A stretch of DNA of 64,000 nt, from positions 3,224,001 to 3,288,000 of the forward strand of contig NZ_OY726395.1 of NCBI RefSeq assembly GCF_963378085.1. The letters are read 5' to 3'. This DNA comes from Mycolicibacterium sp. MU0050 (GTDB taxonomy: Bacteria; Actinomycetota; Actinomycetes; Mycobacteriales; Mycobacteriaceae). Made by a program: the position numbers and the translations under genes. Position 1 is the first letter of the stretch. Each line of letters begins with the position of its first letter. The notes under the pieces were generated by a model. It searched no databases, was not told where the DNA came from, and saw nothing but the letters and a program-made list of their open reading frames with translations. Shown here piece by piece: positions 9,600-17,381 of this stretch.

Positions 9600-9638
9600 G
9601 GTCGACCCCTCCCTTTCCGGTCTCGATCGTGGATGTGG

Positions 9639-9881
9639 TCAAGCGATCTCCGCGGCAGCTCCCGCCAGCGCCTTGATCCGGTCCGGCCGGAAGCCCGACC
9701 AGTGCTCGTCGCCGGCGACGACGACGGGCGCCTGCAGGTAGCCCAGGGCCATCACGTAATCCCGGGCCTCGCTGTCCAGGCTGATGTCGACGACCTCATA
9801 GGCGATGCCCTGCTTGTCCAGCGCCTTGTAGGTGGCGTTGCACTGCACGCAGGCGGGCTTGGTGTACACGGTGACGCTCAT
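9639..9881 (-). CDS. nrdH: NrdH glutaredoxin-like electron donor
   Basis: 80 residues from ATG 9881, preceded by GTAGGAGAAG. It carries the redox motif CVQC at residues 11-14 and the NrdH-type C-terminus WSGFRPDRI. It is a thioredoxin-reductase-dependent electron donor for NrdE. First gene of nrdHIE. The transcript has a long 5' region with a hairpin at 9914-9935 and a possible NrdR box at 10108-10123. Confidence 0.96.
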   Translation of the reverse strand: MSVTVYTKPACVQCNATYKALDKQGIAYEVVDISLDSEARDYVMALGYLQAPVVVAGDEHWSGFRPDRIKALAGAAAEIA

Positions 9882-9913
9882 CTTCTCCTACGTCTCCCTC
9901 ACTATGCTCAGCG

Positions 9914-9935
9914 AAGTCGATTGTTCGATCGACTT
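9914..9935 (-). promoter_or_regulatory. Inverted repeat in nrdH 5' region
   Basis: AAGTCGAT-N6-ATCGACTT is a perfect 8-bp inverted repeat with a 6-nt loop, ending 33 bp upstream of the nrdH start codon. It could form an RNA hairpin in the leader or serve as a dimeric repressor site. Nothing in the sequence separates these possibilities. Confidence 0.45.
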
Positions 9936-10348
9936 GTACTTGGTTTCGGACTTGTTCAACGGGTGACACTCACTGCTGTTCAGCGCGCCGGTCGGCCCCG
10001 AAATTCCGTCTCTGCGGGACCGCCTCCGCCGGGGTTTCCCGGACTGATCCGGTTCGGTTTCTGCGGTCCGTCTGACCTTCATGATCTTGGGTCTGTCGGC
10101 CTGTCAGACACTACACCTAGTGGCCGACATTGCGAAGAGATACCAGATGTTCTGAACAACATTCATGAAATTCCCAGGTCGTAAGCCCGTCGGAGACCCG
10201 CCCATCGGCGTGTCGTAGATCACAACACGCCGAAACCCCGGTGCGCGCCGTCCAACTGTGCGTAGGTCGCCCGACATCTCTACCACCGGGCACCGACAAC
10301 GCCGCCTCGACGGGCGCCGCACCCGGGGCGCAAAGCCGGCTACAGCAA
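9936..10348. other. Non-coding stretch upstream of nrdHIE
   Basis: The 524 bp between nrdH and the FMN-reductase gene hold no convincing gene. Short frames here lack ribosome-binding sites and recognisable products. The visible elements are the hairpin at 9914-9935, a possible NrdR box at 10108-10123 and the terminator at 10349-10384. The sequence from 10130 to 10240 is less GC-rich than the flanks and is a reasonable place for the nrdH promoter. Confidence 0.5.
10108..10123 (-). promoter_or_regulatory. Possible NrdR box upstream of nrdH
   Basis: ACACTACACCTAGTGG matches the NrdR-box pattern (ACAC-N8-GTGT, consensus ACACwATATATwGTGT) at 12 of 16 positions, with the palindromic ACACTA and TAGTGG halves kept. 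NrdR is the ATP-cone repressor of ribonucleotide reductase operons. Boxes usually occur as a pair about 31 bp apart; I see no good second copy, so this is tentative. It lies 227 bp upstream of the nrdH start. Confidence 0.4.
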
Positions 10349-10384
10349 AGTCGCCGGCGGGTCAAGGCAGACCCGCCGGCGACT
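10349..10384 (-). terminator. Strong hairpin terminator after the FMN-reductase gene
   Basis: A perfect 15-bp inverted repeat (left arm AGTCGCCGGCGGGTC, right arm GACCCGCCGGCGACT) with a 6-nt loop, 21 bp beyond the stop of the FMN reductase. It has no T-tract, as is usual for mycobacterial terminators. It would also insulate the divergent nrd leader region. Confidence 0.8.
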
Positions 10385-10405
10385 GTAGACCCCACGTTGT
10401 CCCGC

Positions 10406-10987
10406 CTAAGTGGCGGCGGCCACCTCGACAACCTCGGCGGTCAGGCGCTGTACGGCCGCGCGCACCCGGTCCACGAACTCGGCACTGTCCCCCGGATGCC
10501 GGCCGTCGAACTCCCTGGTCGACACCGACAGCGAAATTTCCTCGACCGGGGCACCGCCGGCGATGCCGAAGGACTTGCGCCCGTCGTCATGCGCCCAGCT
10601 GCCGCCGTAGCGACCCAGCGCCGCGCCGATCACGGCGACGGGCTTGTCCTTGATGGGGCTGTTGCCGTACGGCCGGGACAGCCAGTCGATCGCGTTCTTG
10701 AGCACTGCCGGAACGGTCCCGTTGTTCTCCGGCGTCACCGCCAGCACCGCATGGGCGCCCAGCGCCGCCTCCCGCAGCGCCGCCGCGGCGGCCGGCAACG
10801 GCTCGGCGTCGATGTCCTCGTTGTAGAACGGCACCTCGTCGAGCCCCTCGTGGATGGTCAGCGTGACGCCCTTGGGCGCATTGGCCACGGCCAGCTCTGC
10901 GATCTGCCGGTTCACCGACTCCGCTCGCAAGCTTCCCACCAGCACCAACACCTTCACATCCGCTGTCGTCTCAGCCGTCTCGACCAT
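10406..10987 (-). CDS. NADPH-dependent FMN reductase (Rv3054c-like)
   Basis: 193 residues from the ATG at 10987, chosen because GAAGGGACGAGG precedes it; an ATG ten codons upstream (11017) is also possible. Flavodoxin-fold NAD(P)H:FMN/quinone reductase motifs are present: VLVLVGSLRAESVNRQIAE at the N-terminus (FMN phosphate loop), TPENNGTVPAVLKNAIDWLS in the middle, and KPVAVIGAALGRYGG. It probably reduces flavins or quinones in the cytosol. A TetR gene is divergent with a 90-bp spacer containing a good palindrome, so this enzyme is likely the TetR target. Confidence 0.88.
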   Translation of the reverse strand: MVETAETTADVKVLVLVGSLRAESVNRQIAELAVANAPKGVTLTIHEGLDEVPFYNEDIDAEPLPAAAAALREAALGAHAVLAVTPENNGTVPAVLKNAIDWLSRPYGNSPIKDKPVAVIGAALGRYGGSWAHDDGRKSFGIAGGAPVEEISLSVSTREFDGRHPGDSAEFVDRVRAAVQRLTAEVVEVAAAT

Positions 10988-11030
10988 CCTCGTCCCTTCA
11001 TCCGTTGCGTTGGACATCTTCCCACCAGCC

Positions 11031-11050
11031 AACCGGACTGTGGTCCGATT
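11031..11050. promoter_or_regulatory. TetR operator candidate between FMN reductase and TetR
   Basis: AACCGGACTGTGGTCCGATT is a 20-bp near-perfect palindrome (8-bp arms, 7 of 8 matching, 4-bp centre) in the divergent promoter region between the FMN reductase and the TetR gene. Its size and position fit a TetR dimer site controlling both genes. Confidence 0.6.
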
Positions 11051-11077
11051 AATTCCGGCTGAGCTAAAATCGAGCCT

Positions 11078-11686
11078 GTGGATACCGTCGGTGCAGCCTA
11101 CGAGTTGCCGCTGACCGAGGCCATGCCCGCCGAACGCGGGGACGCCGCTCGCAACCGCATCCGGTTGCTCGATGCGGCCCGCCGCCTGATCGCCGAACAC
11201 GGCGCCGACGCCGTCACCATGGACGACATCGCCGCGGCCGCCGGGGTGGGCAAGGGCACGCTGTTTCGCCGGTTCGGCAGCCGCGCCGGCCTGATGATGG
11301 TCCTGCTCGACGAGGATGAACGCGCCAGCCAGCAGGCGTTCCTGTTCGGCCCGCCGCCGCTGGGCCCGGGCGCCGCGCCGCTGGATAGGCTGGTCGCGTT
11401 CGGCCGCGAGCGGATCCGGTTCGCCCATTCCCACCACGCGCTGCTCTCGGCCGCCAGCCGCGACCCGCAGGCACGCTCCACCTCGGTGATGCTGCTCCTG
11501 CGCCGCCACATCCGGGTCCTGCTGGAGACGGCCGAGACCACTGGCGATCTCGACGCGCAGACCGATGCCCTGATGGCGCTGCTGGCCGCGGACTACGTCG
11601 AGCACCGGATCGGCACGGACGGACTGACCGTCGAACAGGTGGGTGACGCGTGGGAGAGTCTGGCCCGCAAGCTGTGCGGCCGCTGA
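11078..11686 (+). CDS. TetR-family transcriptional regulator (Rv3055-like)
   Basis: 202 residues from GTG 11078. The N-terminal HTH is clear (VTMDDIAAAAGVGKGTLFRRFGSRAGLM, about residues 45-75), followed by a helical effector domain. It is divergent from the FMN reductase and probably represses it through the palindrome at 11031-11050. Its 3' end overlaps the dinB frame by 37 bp, so the polymerase gene may be co-transcribed. The order matches Rv3054c-Rv3055-Rv3056 in M. tuberculosis. Confidence 0.9.
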   Translation: MDTVGAAYELPLTEAMPAERGDAARNRIRLLDAARRLIAEHGADAVTMDDIAAAAGVGKGTLFRRFGSRAGLMMVLLDEDERASQQAFLFGPPPLGPGAAPLDRLVAFGRERIRFAHSHHALLSAASRDPQARSTSVMLLLRRHIRVLLETAETTGDLDAQTDALMALLAADYVEHRIGTDGLTVEQVGDAWESLARKLCGR

Positions 11687-12750
11687 CCACGGCAGCGTCG
11701 GGCAGCCCGGAGACCGGGCCGCCGCGCTGGGTCCTGCACGTCGACCTCGACCAGTTCCTCGCCGCGGTGGAGTTGCGCCGACGGCCCGACCTGATCGGCA
11801 CCCCGGTGATCGTCGGCGGGAACGGTGACCCCACCGAGGCCCGCAAAGTGGTGACGTGCGCGTCCTACGAGGCGCGCGAATTCGGGGTGCATGCCGGCAT
11901 GCCGTTGCGCGCCGCGGCCCGACGCTGCCCGGAGGCCACCTTCCTACCCGCCGACCCCGACGCCTACGACGCCGCCTCCGAGGCGGTGATGGGACTGCTG
12001 CGCGACCTCGGGCATCCCTGCGAGGTCTGGGGCTGGGACGAGGCCTACCTCGGCGCCCGCACCGAGGACCCGGTCGAGTTGGCACAGCGGGTGAAGACGC
12101 TGATCGCCGGTCAGACCGGACTGTCCTGTTCGGTCGGGATCAGCGACAACAAGCAGCGCGCCAAGGTCGCCACCGGGTTCGCCAAACCCGACGGCGTGTT
12201 CGTGCTCACCGACGCCAATTGGATGGACCTGATGGCCCAGCGTGCGGTCGACGCACTGTGGGGGGTGGGGCCCAAGACCACCAAACGACTTGCGGCCCTG
12301 GGCATCACCACCGTCGGTGAGCTTGCGGCCGCCGACGCGGAGACCCTCACCGCCACCTTCGGCCCGTCCACCGGCCTGTGGATCCTGCTGCTGGCCAAGG
12401 GCGGCGGCGACGACACGGTCAGCTCGCAACCCTGGGTGCCGCGGTCCCGCAGTCATGCGGTGACGTTCCCCACCGATCTCACCGACCGCGACGAGATCGA
12501 TGCCGCAGTCACCGAATTGACCCGACGCACGCTCGAGGAGGTGGTCGCCGACGGCCGCGTCGTCACCCGGGTGGCGGTGACCGTCCGAACCAGCACCTTC
12601 TACACCCGCACCAAGATCCGCAAGCTCGCCGCCCCCAGCACCGAGACGGCGGTGATCTGCCGGACCGCGCTGGCCGTGCTCGATCAATTCGACCTGGGCC
12701 GGCCGGTGCGCCTCCTCGGCGTCCAGCTGGAACTGCAGCCGCCCGCCTAA
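11650..12750 (+). CDS. dinB: DNA polymerase IV, DinB2-type (Rv3056-like)
   Basis: 366 residues. Y-family translesion polymerase that copies damaged or ribonucleotide-containing templates. Catalytic motifs: VDLDQFLAAVE (first metal-binding Asp) and GWDEAYLG (acidic pair). SVGISDNKQRAKVATGFAKPDG and the helix-hairpin-helix GVGPKTTKRLAALGI follow, then the little-finger domain. The start at GTG 11650 has AGGTGG seven bases upstream; the conserved protein begins later, at WVLHVDLDQF, so a downstream start is possible. It overlaps the TetR gene by 37 bp and the convergent metallopeptidase gene by 4 bp. Confidence 0.93.
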   Translation: MGESGPQAVRPLTTAASGSPETGPPRWVLHVDLDQFLAAVELRRRPDLIGTPVIVGGNGDPTEARKVVTCASYEAREFGVHAGMPLRAAARRCPEATFLPADPDAYDAASEAVMGLLRDLGHPCEVWGWDEAYLGARTEDPVELAQRVKTLIAGQTGLSCSVGISDNKQRAKVATGFAKPDGVFVLTDANWMDLMAQRAVDALWGVGPKTTKRLAALGITTVGELAAADAETLTATFGPSTGLWILLLAKGGGDDTVSSQPWVPRSRSHAVTFPTDLTDRDEIDAAVTELTRRTLEEVVADGRVVTRVAVTVRTSTFYTRTKIRKLAAPSTETAVICRTALAVLDQFDLGRPVRLLGVQLELQPPA

Positions 12751-14228
12751 CCGAAGCGCTGGTAGCAGGTCTCGCCGTCGGCGTGGCCGACCAACCCGGA
12801 CCGGAACGCCACGATCCTGGTGAACCCGGCGGGCACGGTGCCGCCGTCGACATCGGTGGCGGCCCGGCCGTTGGTCAACAACCCGGCCGCCGCCTCGTCG
12901 ACGTCCCCGGCCGTCAGCCAGAGCTTCTCGCCCGACGGCAGCTCGATCGGTTCGCTGAGGTGCCGCTGGGCCACCCCGGTCAGGCACGCGGTGCGCAGCG
13001 CCGTCGCCGCCGACCGCAGCGCCACGCCGCGCTCCTTCTGCACCGCCAGCAGATACCGCGACACCACGATGGACAGGGCGGTGTTATCGCCTTGCAGCAG
13101 AACCGCATTGGTTCGCTCGTCGCCGGCCTCGCCCAGGGTGCGCAGCGCATCGACGTCGACGGTGACGGTGTTGGTGGCCGGGCAGTAGGACGCGGGCGCG
13201 GTGGCCTCGGCGTCGGAGCAGCGGTGATCCTCGGGCGCGGAGGCGAATACCAGCTGCGGCGCCTGCGTCGGTTCGTAGATCTGGTTGAGCCCCTCGAACA
13301 ACACCGTCAGGGTCCGCTCGTTGATCGGGGCCTCGCCGGTCTCCAGCGCGCCGTCGCGGCCCTCCCCCAGACTCATGGGCAGCTCCCCGCGGCGCTCCTC
13401 GACGTCGCGCAGATCGATGGCGGCGCACGCGTCGAGACCCTGGACGAAGCCGGTCTGGAATGCCGTGACCCGGTCCACCGCGGTGCCGTGACCGAACTCG
13501 AACATCTGGTCATCGTCGGGACCCATGACGGGGTCGCGGATGGCGATCAGACTGGCCAGGACGTGGCTCAGGCCGTCGGCGGTGTCGATCTGGAACCGGC
13601 GCGAATTCCCTTCTGCGACATGCCGGATGTACACGCCGGCGAAGCAGTCCGCCTGCTGTTCACGTACCACGGGCGCGGTGTCGCGGTCGACGAGTTCGGC
13701 CATGTACTGCAGGGCGTGCCCGTACTCGTGGGCCACCAGGCCGACCACCGACATCGGGCCGAAGTACTTCACCCCGATCGGCAGCAGGACACCGCGGTCC
13801 CAGGCGATCGAGCGGTCTCGGGGGCAGAAGAACGCGTTGGGCTGACCGTACGGGCTACTGCCGCAGACCAGCGGGCTGTCGCGGTCCTCGGCGTCATAGG
13901 AGATCAGCCGGTTGACCCGGCGGAACTTCCCGGCGAACGGCTCGCGGTAGTGCTGCGACCAGAATTCCTCGATGTCGTTGACGGCCAGCAGCGCCAGGGT
14001 GTCGATGTCGCCCTTGTCGGTGCCGTACACCTTGCCCACGGGCCGGGGGGCGTCGGGTCGGGCCCCGCTGGGGCCGTCCACCGCCGGCAGACCGCCGACC
14101 CGATAGGGGTCATAGAGCGGCGACACGGCCGAGCCCTCGGTACTGACCGAACAGCCGGCCGCCACGGTGGTCGCGACCGCGGCCAGCGCGACCGTCCGCG
14201 CCAGGATCCGATGCCTGCGCTTGCCCAT
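12747..14228 (-). CDS. Lipoprotein zinc metallopeptidase
   Basis: 493 residues from the ATG at 14228, which has GGAGGGTGGAC directly upstream. The N-terminus has a lipoprotein signal peptide (KRRHRILARTVALAAVATTV then AAGC), so Cys26 would be lipidated and the protein surface-anchored. The metallopeptidase motif HEYGH (HExxH) lies near residue 168, with a downstream EQQADCFAG segment typical of YpfJ/neutral zinc metallopeptidases, where the Glu is the third ligand. It resembles mycobacterial lipoprotein peptidases such as LpqM, but I do not assign the symbol. Substrate unknown. Confidence 0.85.
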   Translation of the reverse strand: MGKRRHRILARTVALAAVATTVAAGCSVSTEGSAVSPLYDPYRVGGLPAVDGPSGARPDAPRPVGKVYGTDKGDIDTLALLAVNDIEEFWSQHYREPFAGKFRRVNRLISYDAEDRDSPLVCGSSPYGQPNAFFCPRDRSIAWDRGVLLPIGVKYFGPMSVVGLVAHEYGHALQYMAELVDRDTAPVVREQQADCFAGVYIRHVAEGNSRRFQIDTADGLSHVLASLIAIRDPVMGPDDDQMFEFGHGTAVDRVTAFQTGFVQGLDACAAIDLRDVEERRGELPMSLGEGRDGALETGEAPINERTLTVLFEGLNQIYEPTQAPQLVFASAPEDHRCSDAEATAPASYCPATNTVTVDVDALRTLGEAGDERTNAVLLQGDNTALSIVVSRYLLAVQKERGVALRSAATALRTACLTGVAQRHLSEPIELPSGEKLWLTAGDVDEAAAGLLTNGRAATDVDGGTVPAGFTRIVAFRSGLVGHADGETCYQRFG

Positions 14229-14361
14229 GTCCACCCTCCCGTTTTCGTCATGCGGTCGTCGCACCGCGACAAATCGTAGCTGATGCTTCGGTTTCTACTC
14301 GACACTTCCGGGATTTCGGGCTGGATTTGCGCCGAACCGAAGCGTCAGCCCGGCGAATTCG

Positions 14362-14377
14362 CGGGGGTTCACCCCCG
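14362..14377. repeat. GC hairpin upstream of the metallopeptidase gene
   Basis: CGGGGG-TTCA-CCCCCG is a perfect 6-bp hairpin with a 4-nt loop in the 298-bp divergent region between the metallopeptidase and the secreted sensor-domain gene. Function unclear. Confidence 0.35.
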
Positions 14378-14458
14378 AACGAGCCCGCGTAAAGCCGCTG
14401 TACCTGCTGCAATGCCCGGCTCGTGGGGGGGTCGCCGAAGAAAACTGCCGCAGCTATT

Positions 14459-14500
14459 GCATCGCTACGGTTTGACGTTTAAAGTCGTAGCATCCGATGC
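14459..14500. promoter_or_regulatory. Compound inverted repeat upstream of the secreted sensor-domain gene
   Basis: GCATCGCTACG is mirrored by CGTAG-CATC-CGATGC with a 16-bp centre that contains TTGACG, a possible -35 element. The repeat ends 26 bp before the ATG at 14527. It looks like a regulated promoter, but no obvious regulator gene is adjacent. Confidence 0.4.
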
Positions 14501-14526
14501 AGAAATCGGGACACCGAGGAGACGAG

Positions 14527-15264
14527 ATGAACCGCAGCTCCCTTCCCGTCACCGGCACCGCCGTCGCCGGCGCGGCCGTCGTGGCCACCATGGTCTTCGG
14601 CGCCGCACCGGCCGCCGCCCTGACCGGGCCGGCCCGCGGGGCCGACTCGACGCCGACGTTCACCTACGTCTCGCAACTGGAGTCGCTCCTGCCCACCGCG
14701 CAGCAACTCGGCCGCATCACCGGGGCGTCGGCACCCATGCGGCTGGTGGGGTCCGGGACCGAGCTCAGCAACACCACCGGGACGTTGGAGCCGGCCGCCT
14801 GCGTCGGCGCCTTCGAGCCGGGCAGGCGGGCGGCCTACCCGGGCGTCGAGCCCAGCGCGGTCGCCATCCAGATCGTGACCGACGGCAAGCCCGGCCGCGC
14901 GCGGCACTTCGTGCATCAGGTGGTGCTCAGCGTCGCCGACGCCCAGACCGCAACCGAGCAGCTGCGGGAGTCCACCCGCACCTGGTCGAGCTGTGGCGGC
15001 CAACCGCTGCGCTACACCAACAAGGCGGGCGAGGTGGCCCAATGGCTCCTCGACGACGCCGAATTGCTCCGGGGCGAAACGCTTTTGGTCCAGGGACAGA
15101 CCGGTGACAACGTGGTCTGTGAACGCGCGCTGACCACCGCCGCCGGCAAGACGGGCCCGGTCATCGCCGACGTGCTGGCCTGCGATCTGGGCGGCCGCAA
15201 CGCCACCGGTCAGGCCCAGCGGATCGCGCTGACCATCGCCGACAACGTCACACCCAGCAGCTGA
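14527..15264 (+). CDS. Secreted PknH-like sensor-domain protein
   Basis: 245 residues; ATG at 14527 with GAGGAGACGAG upstream. The N-terminus is a signal peptide (VTGTAVAGAAVVATMVFGAA, cleavage near APAAA-L). The rest resembles the extracellular sensor domain of mycobacterial PknH: LLPTAQQLGRITG near the start, a Cys in PAACVGAF, WSSCGGQ, VVCERAL and VLACDLGG, giving conserved cysteine positions for two disulfides. No kinase domain is present. It is probably an exported ligand-binding protein. A paralogue follows 34 bp downstream. Confidence 0.75.
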   Translation: MNRSSLPVTGTAVAGAAVVATMVFGAAPAAALTGPARGADSTPTFTYVSQLESLLPTAQQLGRITGASAPMRLVGSGTELSNTTGTLEPAACVGAFEPGRRAAYPGVEPSAVAIQIVTDGKPGRARHFVHQVVLSVADAQTATEQLRESTRTWSSCGGQPLRYTNKAGEVAQWLLDDAELLRGETLLVQGQTGDNVVCERALTTAAGKTGPVIADVLACDLGGRNATGQAQRIALTIADNVTPSS

Positions 15265-15298
15265 AACCCACCACACCGGACCCCTTGGAGGCCCCATC

Positions 15299-16219
15299 AT
15301 GAACGCACCCCTGCCCAGCTTTGCCGGCCACGAGAAGACGGTGCGCATCGCGCCCCGCGGCGCGCAGGACGCGGGCCCGGCGCCGTCATGGCACCCGGCC
15401 CCGCCACCGAACTGGCCCGCCCACCCCGGGGTGCCGCCGTGGCAACCCCCACCGCCGCGCCCGGGCGGGCGACGCACGTTGTGGGTCGCCCTGTCGGCCT
15501 CGGTGGCGTTGGGGGCGGCCCTGATCGGCACCGTCGTCGCGGTCACGGGCGACGACGGCGGTGCGGCGCCGGCACCCACCGCAGCCGCCGACACCACGCC
15601 GGACGCGACAACCCCGCCCGAGCCGGTGGACCCGGTGCCGGTCTCGGCGCTGGCCGGATTGCTGCCCACCCCGTCTGAAGCCGCGGCGATCGCAGGATCG
15701 GCCACCATGATCGGCACCCCCGGCACCGACGGCAGGATCTACGAGTCGATGGCCGACGAACCCCTGGTCGACGCCGAGTGCACCTCGCTGATGTCCGGAG
15801 AGCGACTGGCCTACCGCGGCAGCGGCTTCACCGCCTCGCGACAGCAGTTCCTCCTCGGTGAGGGGCCGGTGCGCAAGGTGGTCCAGACCGTGGTGTCGTT
15901 CTCCGACGCCGCCGGCGCGCAACGACATGTGACGGATACCGCCGGCACGTGGCGGGCGTGCGAGAACCGAACCGTCAACCTGTCGGTCGTCGGCACGGAC
16001 CCCGTCTACTGGTCCGTGGTCGGCGTCAAGGAATCCGATGGCACTCTGGCGGCCACCAAGATCGAGGAGGGCGGTGGCGGCTGGGTGTGCCGCAACGGCA
16101 TGGCCGCGCGCAACAACGTCGTCATCGACTTCGCGATCTGCGGCGTCGACGTGCCGGAGTCGGTGGTGCCGGCGTTCGTCGACAAGGTGGCGAGCAAGAT
16201 CGAGGGCATCGGGAGTTGA
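15299..16219 (+). CDS. Membrane-anchored PknH-like sensor-domain protein
   Basis: 306 residues; ATG 15299 with TTGGAGG upstream. A Pro-rich cytoplasmic N-terminus (WHPAPPPNWPAHPGVPPWQP) is followed by one transmembrane segment (about residues 60-83), an Ala/Thr/Pro linker and a C-terminal extracellular domain with cysteines at AECTSL, WRACENR, WVCRNG and AICGVD. The domain is the same PknH-sensor type as in the upstream gene. The arrangement looks like a Ser/Thr kinase receptor without the kinase. Likely co-transcribed with 14527-15264. Confidence 0.75.
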   Translation: MNAPLPSFAGHEKTVRIAPRGAQDAGPAPSWHPAPPPNWPAHPGVPPWQPPPPRPGGRRTLWVALSASVALGAALIGTVVAVTGDDGGAAPAPTAAADTTPDATTPPEPVDPVPVSALAGLLPTPSEAAAIAGSATMIGTPGTDGRIYESMADEPLVDAECTSLMSGERLAYRGSGFTASRQQFLLGEGPVRKVVQTVVSFSDAAGAQRHVTDTAGTWRACENRTVNLSVVGTDPVYWSVVGVKESDGTLAATKIEEGGGGWVCRNGMAARNNVVIDFAICGVDVPESVVPAFVDKVASKIEGIGS

Positions 16220-16265
16220 GGTCCCGCGCCCGGTGGGTGTCGTCGGCACCGGCTACGGTCGGCAC

Positions 16266-17381
16266 ATGTTGTCGACCGTAGCCGTGCACGGCTACCGCTC
16301 CCTGCGCGACATCGTGCTGCCGTTGGGGCGCCTGACGGTGCTCACCGGGGCCAACGGGACGGGCAAGTCCTCGGTGTATCGGGCGCTCCGGTTGCTGTCG
16401 GATTGCGGGCGCGGAGAGATCGTCGCGGCGCTGGCCCGCGAGGGCGGGCTGCAATCCGCGCTGTGGGCCGGAGCCGGCACCAAGCAGCGGACCGTCGAAC
16501 TCAAACTGGGTTATGCCGCTGATGATTTCGGCTATCTGGTCGACCTGGGCCTACCGCAGATGGCCGGCAGCAACTCCAAGTTCGGCCGCGACCCGGAGAT
16601 CAAACGCGAGGTGGTGTTCGCCGGGCCGGTGCCCCGGTCCGGTGCGACGCTGGTGCGCCGCGCCGGTCCCCTGGCCCAGGCCTGTGCCGATGACAGCCGC
16701 GGGTTCGACGATCTGACCCGCGCCCTGCCCACCTATCACAGCGTGTTGGCCGAGTTCGCCCACCCCGGACAGACGCCGGAGTTGGCCGCCGTCCGAGATC
16801 GATTGCGCGCCTGGCGGTTCTACGACGGCTTTCGGGTCGACGCCGAGGCGCCCGCCCGACGCGCGGCGGTCGGCACCCGCAGTCCGGTCCTCGCCGACGA
16901 CGGACACAACTTCGCCGCTGCCGTCCAGACCGTCCTGGAGGCCGGGTACGACGACCTGCCGCGAGCGGTCGCGGAGGCCTTTCCCGGGGCGAGCATCACC
17001 ACGTCGGTCAACGACGGCTACTTCGACGTCGAACTGCAGCAACCCGGTGTGCTGCGCCCGCTGCGGTCGGCCGAATTGTCGGATGGCACACTGCGTTTCC
17101 TGCTGTGGGCGACGGCACTGTGCAGCCCGCAACCGCCGTCGCTGATGGTGCTGAACGAGCCCGAGACCTCGCTGCATCCGGACCTGGCCCAGCCACTGGC
17201 GGGCCTCATCCGCGGCGCGGCCGAACGCACGCAGGTCTTCGTGGTCACGCACTCGCGGCGGCTGCTCGAGCACCTCGGCGCGCAGGCCTCCGTGCTCGAA
17301 CTGGTCAAGGAGTCGGGTCAGACTCTGGTAGCCGGTCAGGGACTGCTGGACGCTCCGCCGTGGCAGTGGGGGTCGCGCTGA
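16266..17381 (+). CDS. AAA-family ATPase, RecF/SMC-like
   Basis: 371 residues from ATG 16266. Walker A is GANGTGKSS (about residues 27-35), the signature-like segment is LSDGTLRFLLWATAL, and Walker B is LMVLNEPETSLHPDL. The H-loop VVTHSRRLLEHL follows. This is the ABC-type ATPase head of the RecF/SMC/OLD-like AAA_21 group, without a coiled coil. Homologues are often stand-alone proteins of unknown function, sometimes in defence or DNA-repair contexts. No toxin, nuclease or other defence partner is adjacent here, so no defence role is inferred. Its last 77 bp overlap the convergent SDR gene. Confidence 0.8.
   Translation: MLSTVAVHGYRSLRDIVLPLGRLTVLTGANGTGKSSVYRALRLLSDCGRGEIVAALAREGGLQSALWAGAGTKQRTVELKLGYAADDFGYLVDLGLPQMAGSNSKFGRDPEIKREVVFAGPVPRSGATLVRRAGPLAQACADDSRGFDDLTRALPTYHSVLAEFAHPGQTPELAAVRDRLRAWRFYDGFRVDAEAPARRAAVGTRSPVLADDGHNFAAAVQTVLEAGYDDLPRAVAEAFPGASITTSVNDGYFDVELQQPGVLRPLRSAELSDGTLRFLLWATALCSPQPPSLMVLNEPETSLHPDLAQPLAGLIRGAAERTQVFVVTHSRRLLEHLGAQASVLELVKESGQTLVAGQGLLDAPPWQWGSR

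Noticed and set aside
10406..12085. A 559-codon minus frame extending the FMN reductase upstream through tetR and dinB.
   Set aside because: Its upstream part is antisense to the TetR and DinB genes and has no family similarity; the reductase starts near 10987-11017.
16266..17381. The RecF-like ATPase as part of a phage-defence system.
   Set aside because: It has no nuclease, toxin, helicase or reverse-transcriptase partner. Its neighbours are ordinary SDR/TetR/P450 and secreted sensor genes.
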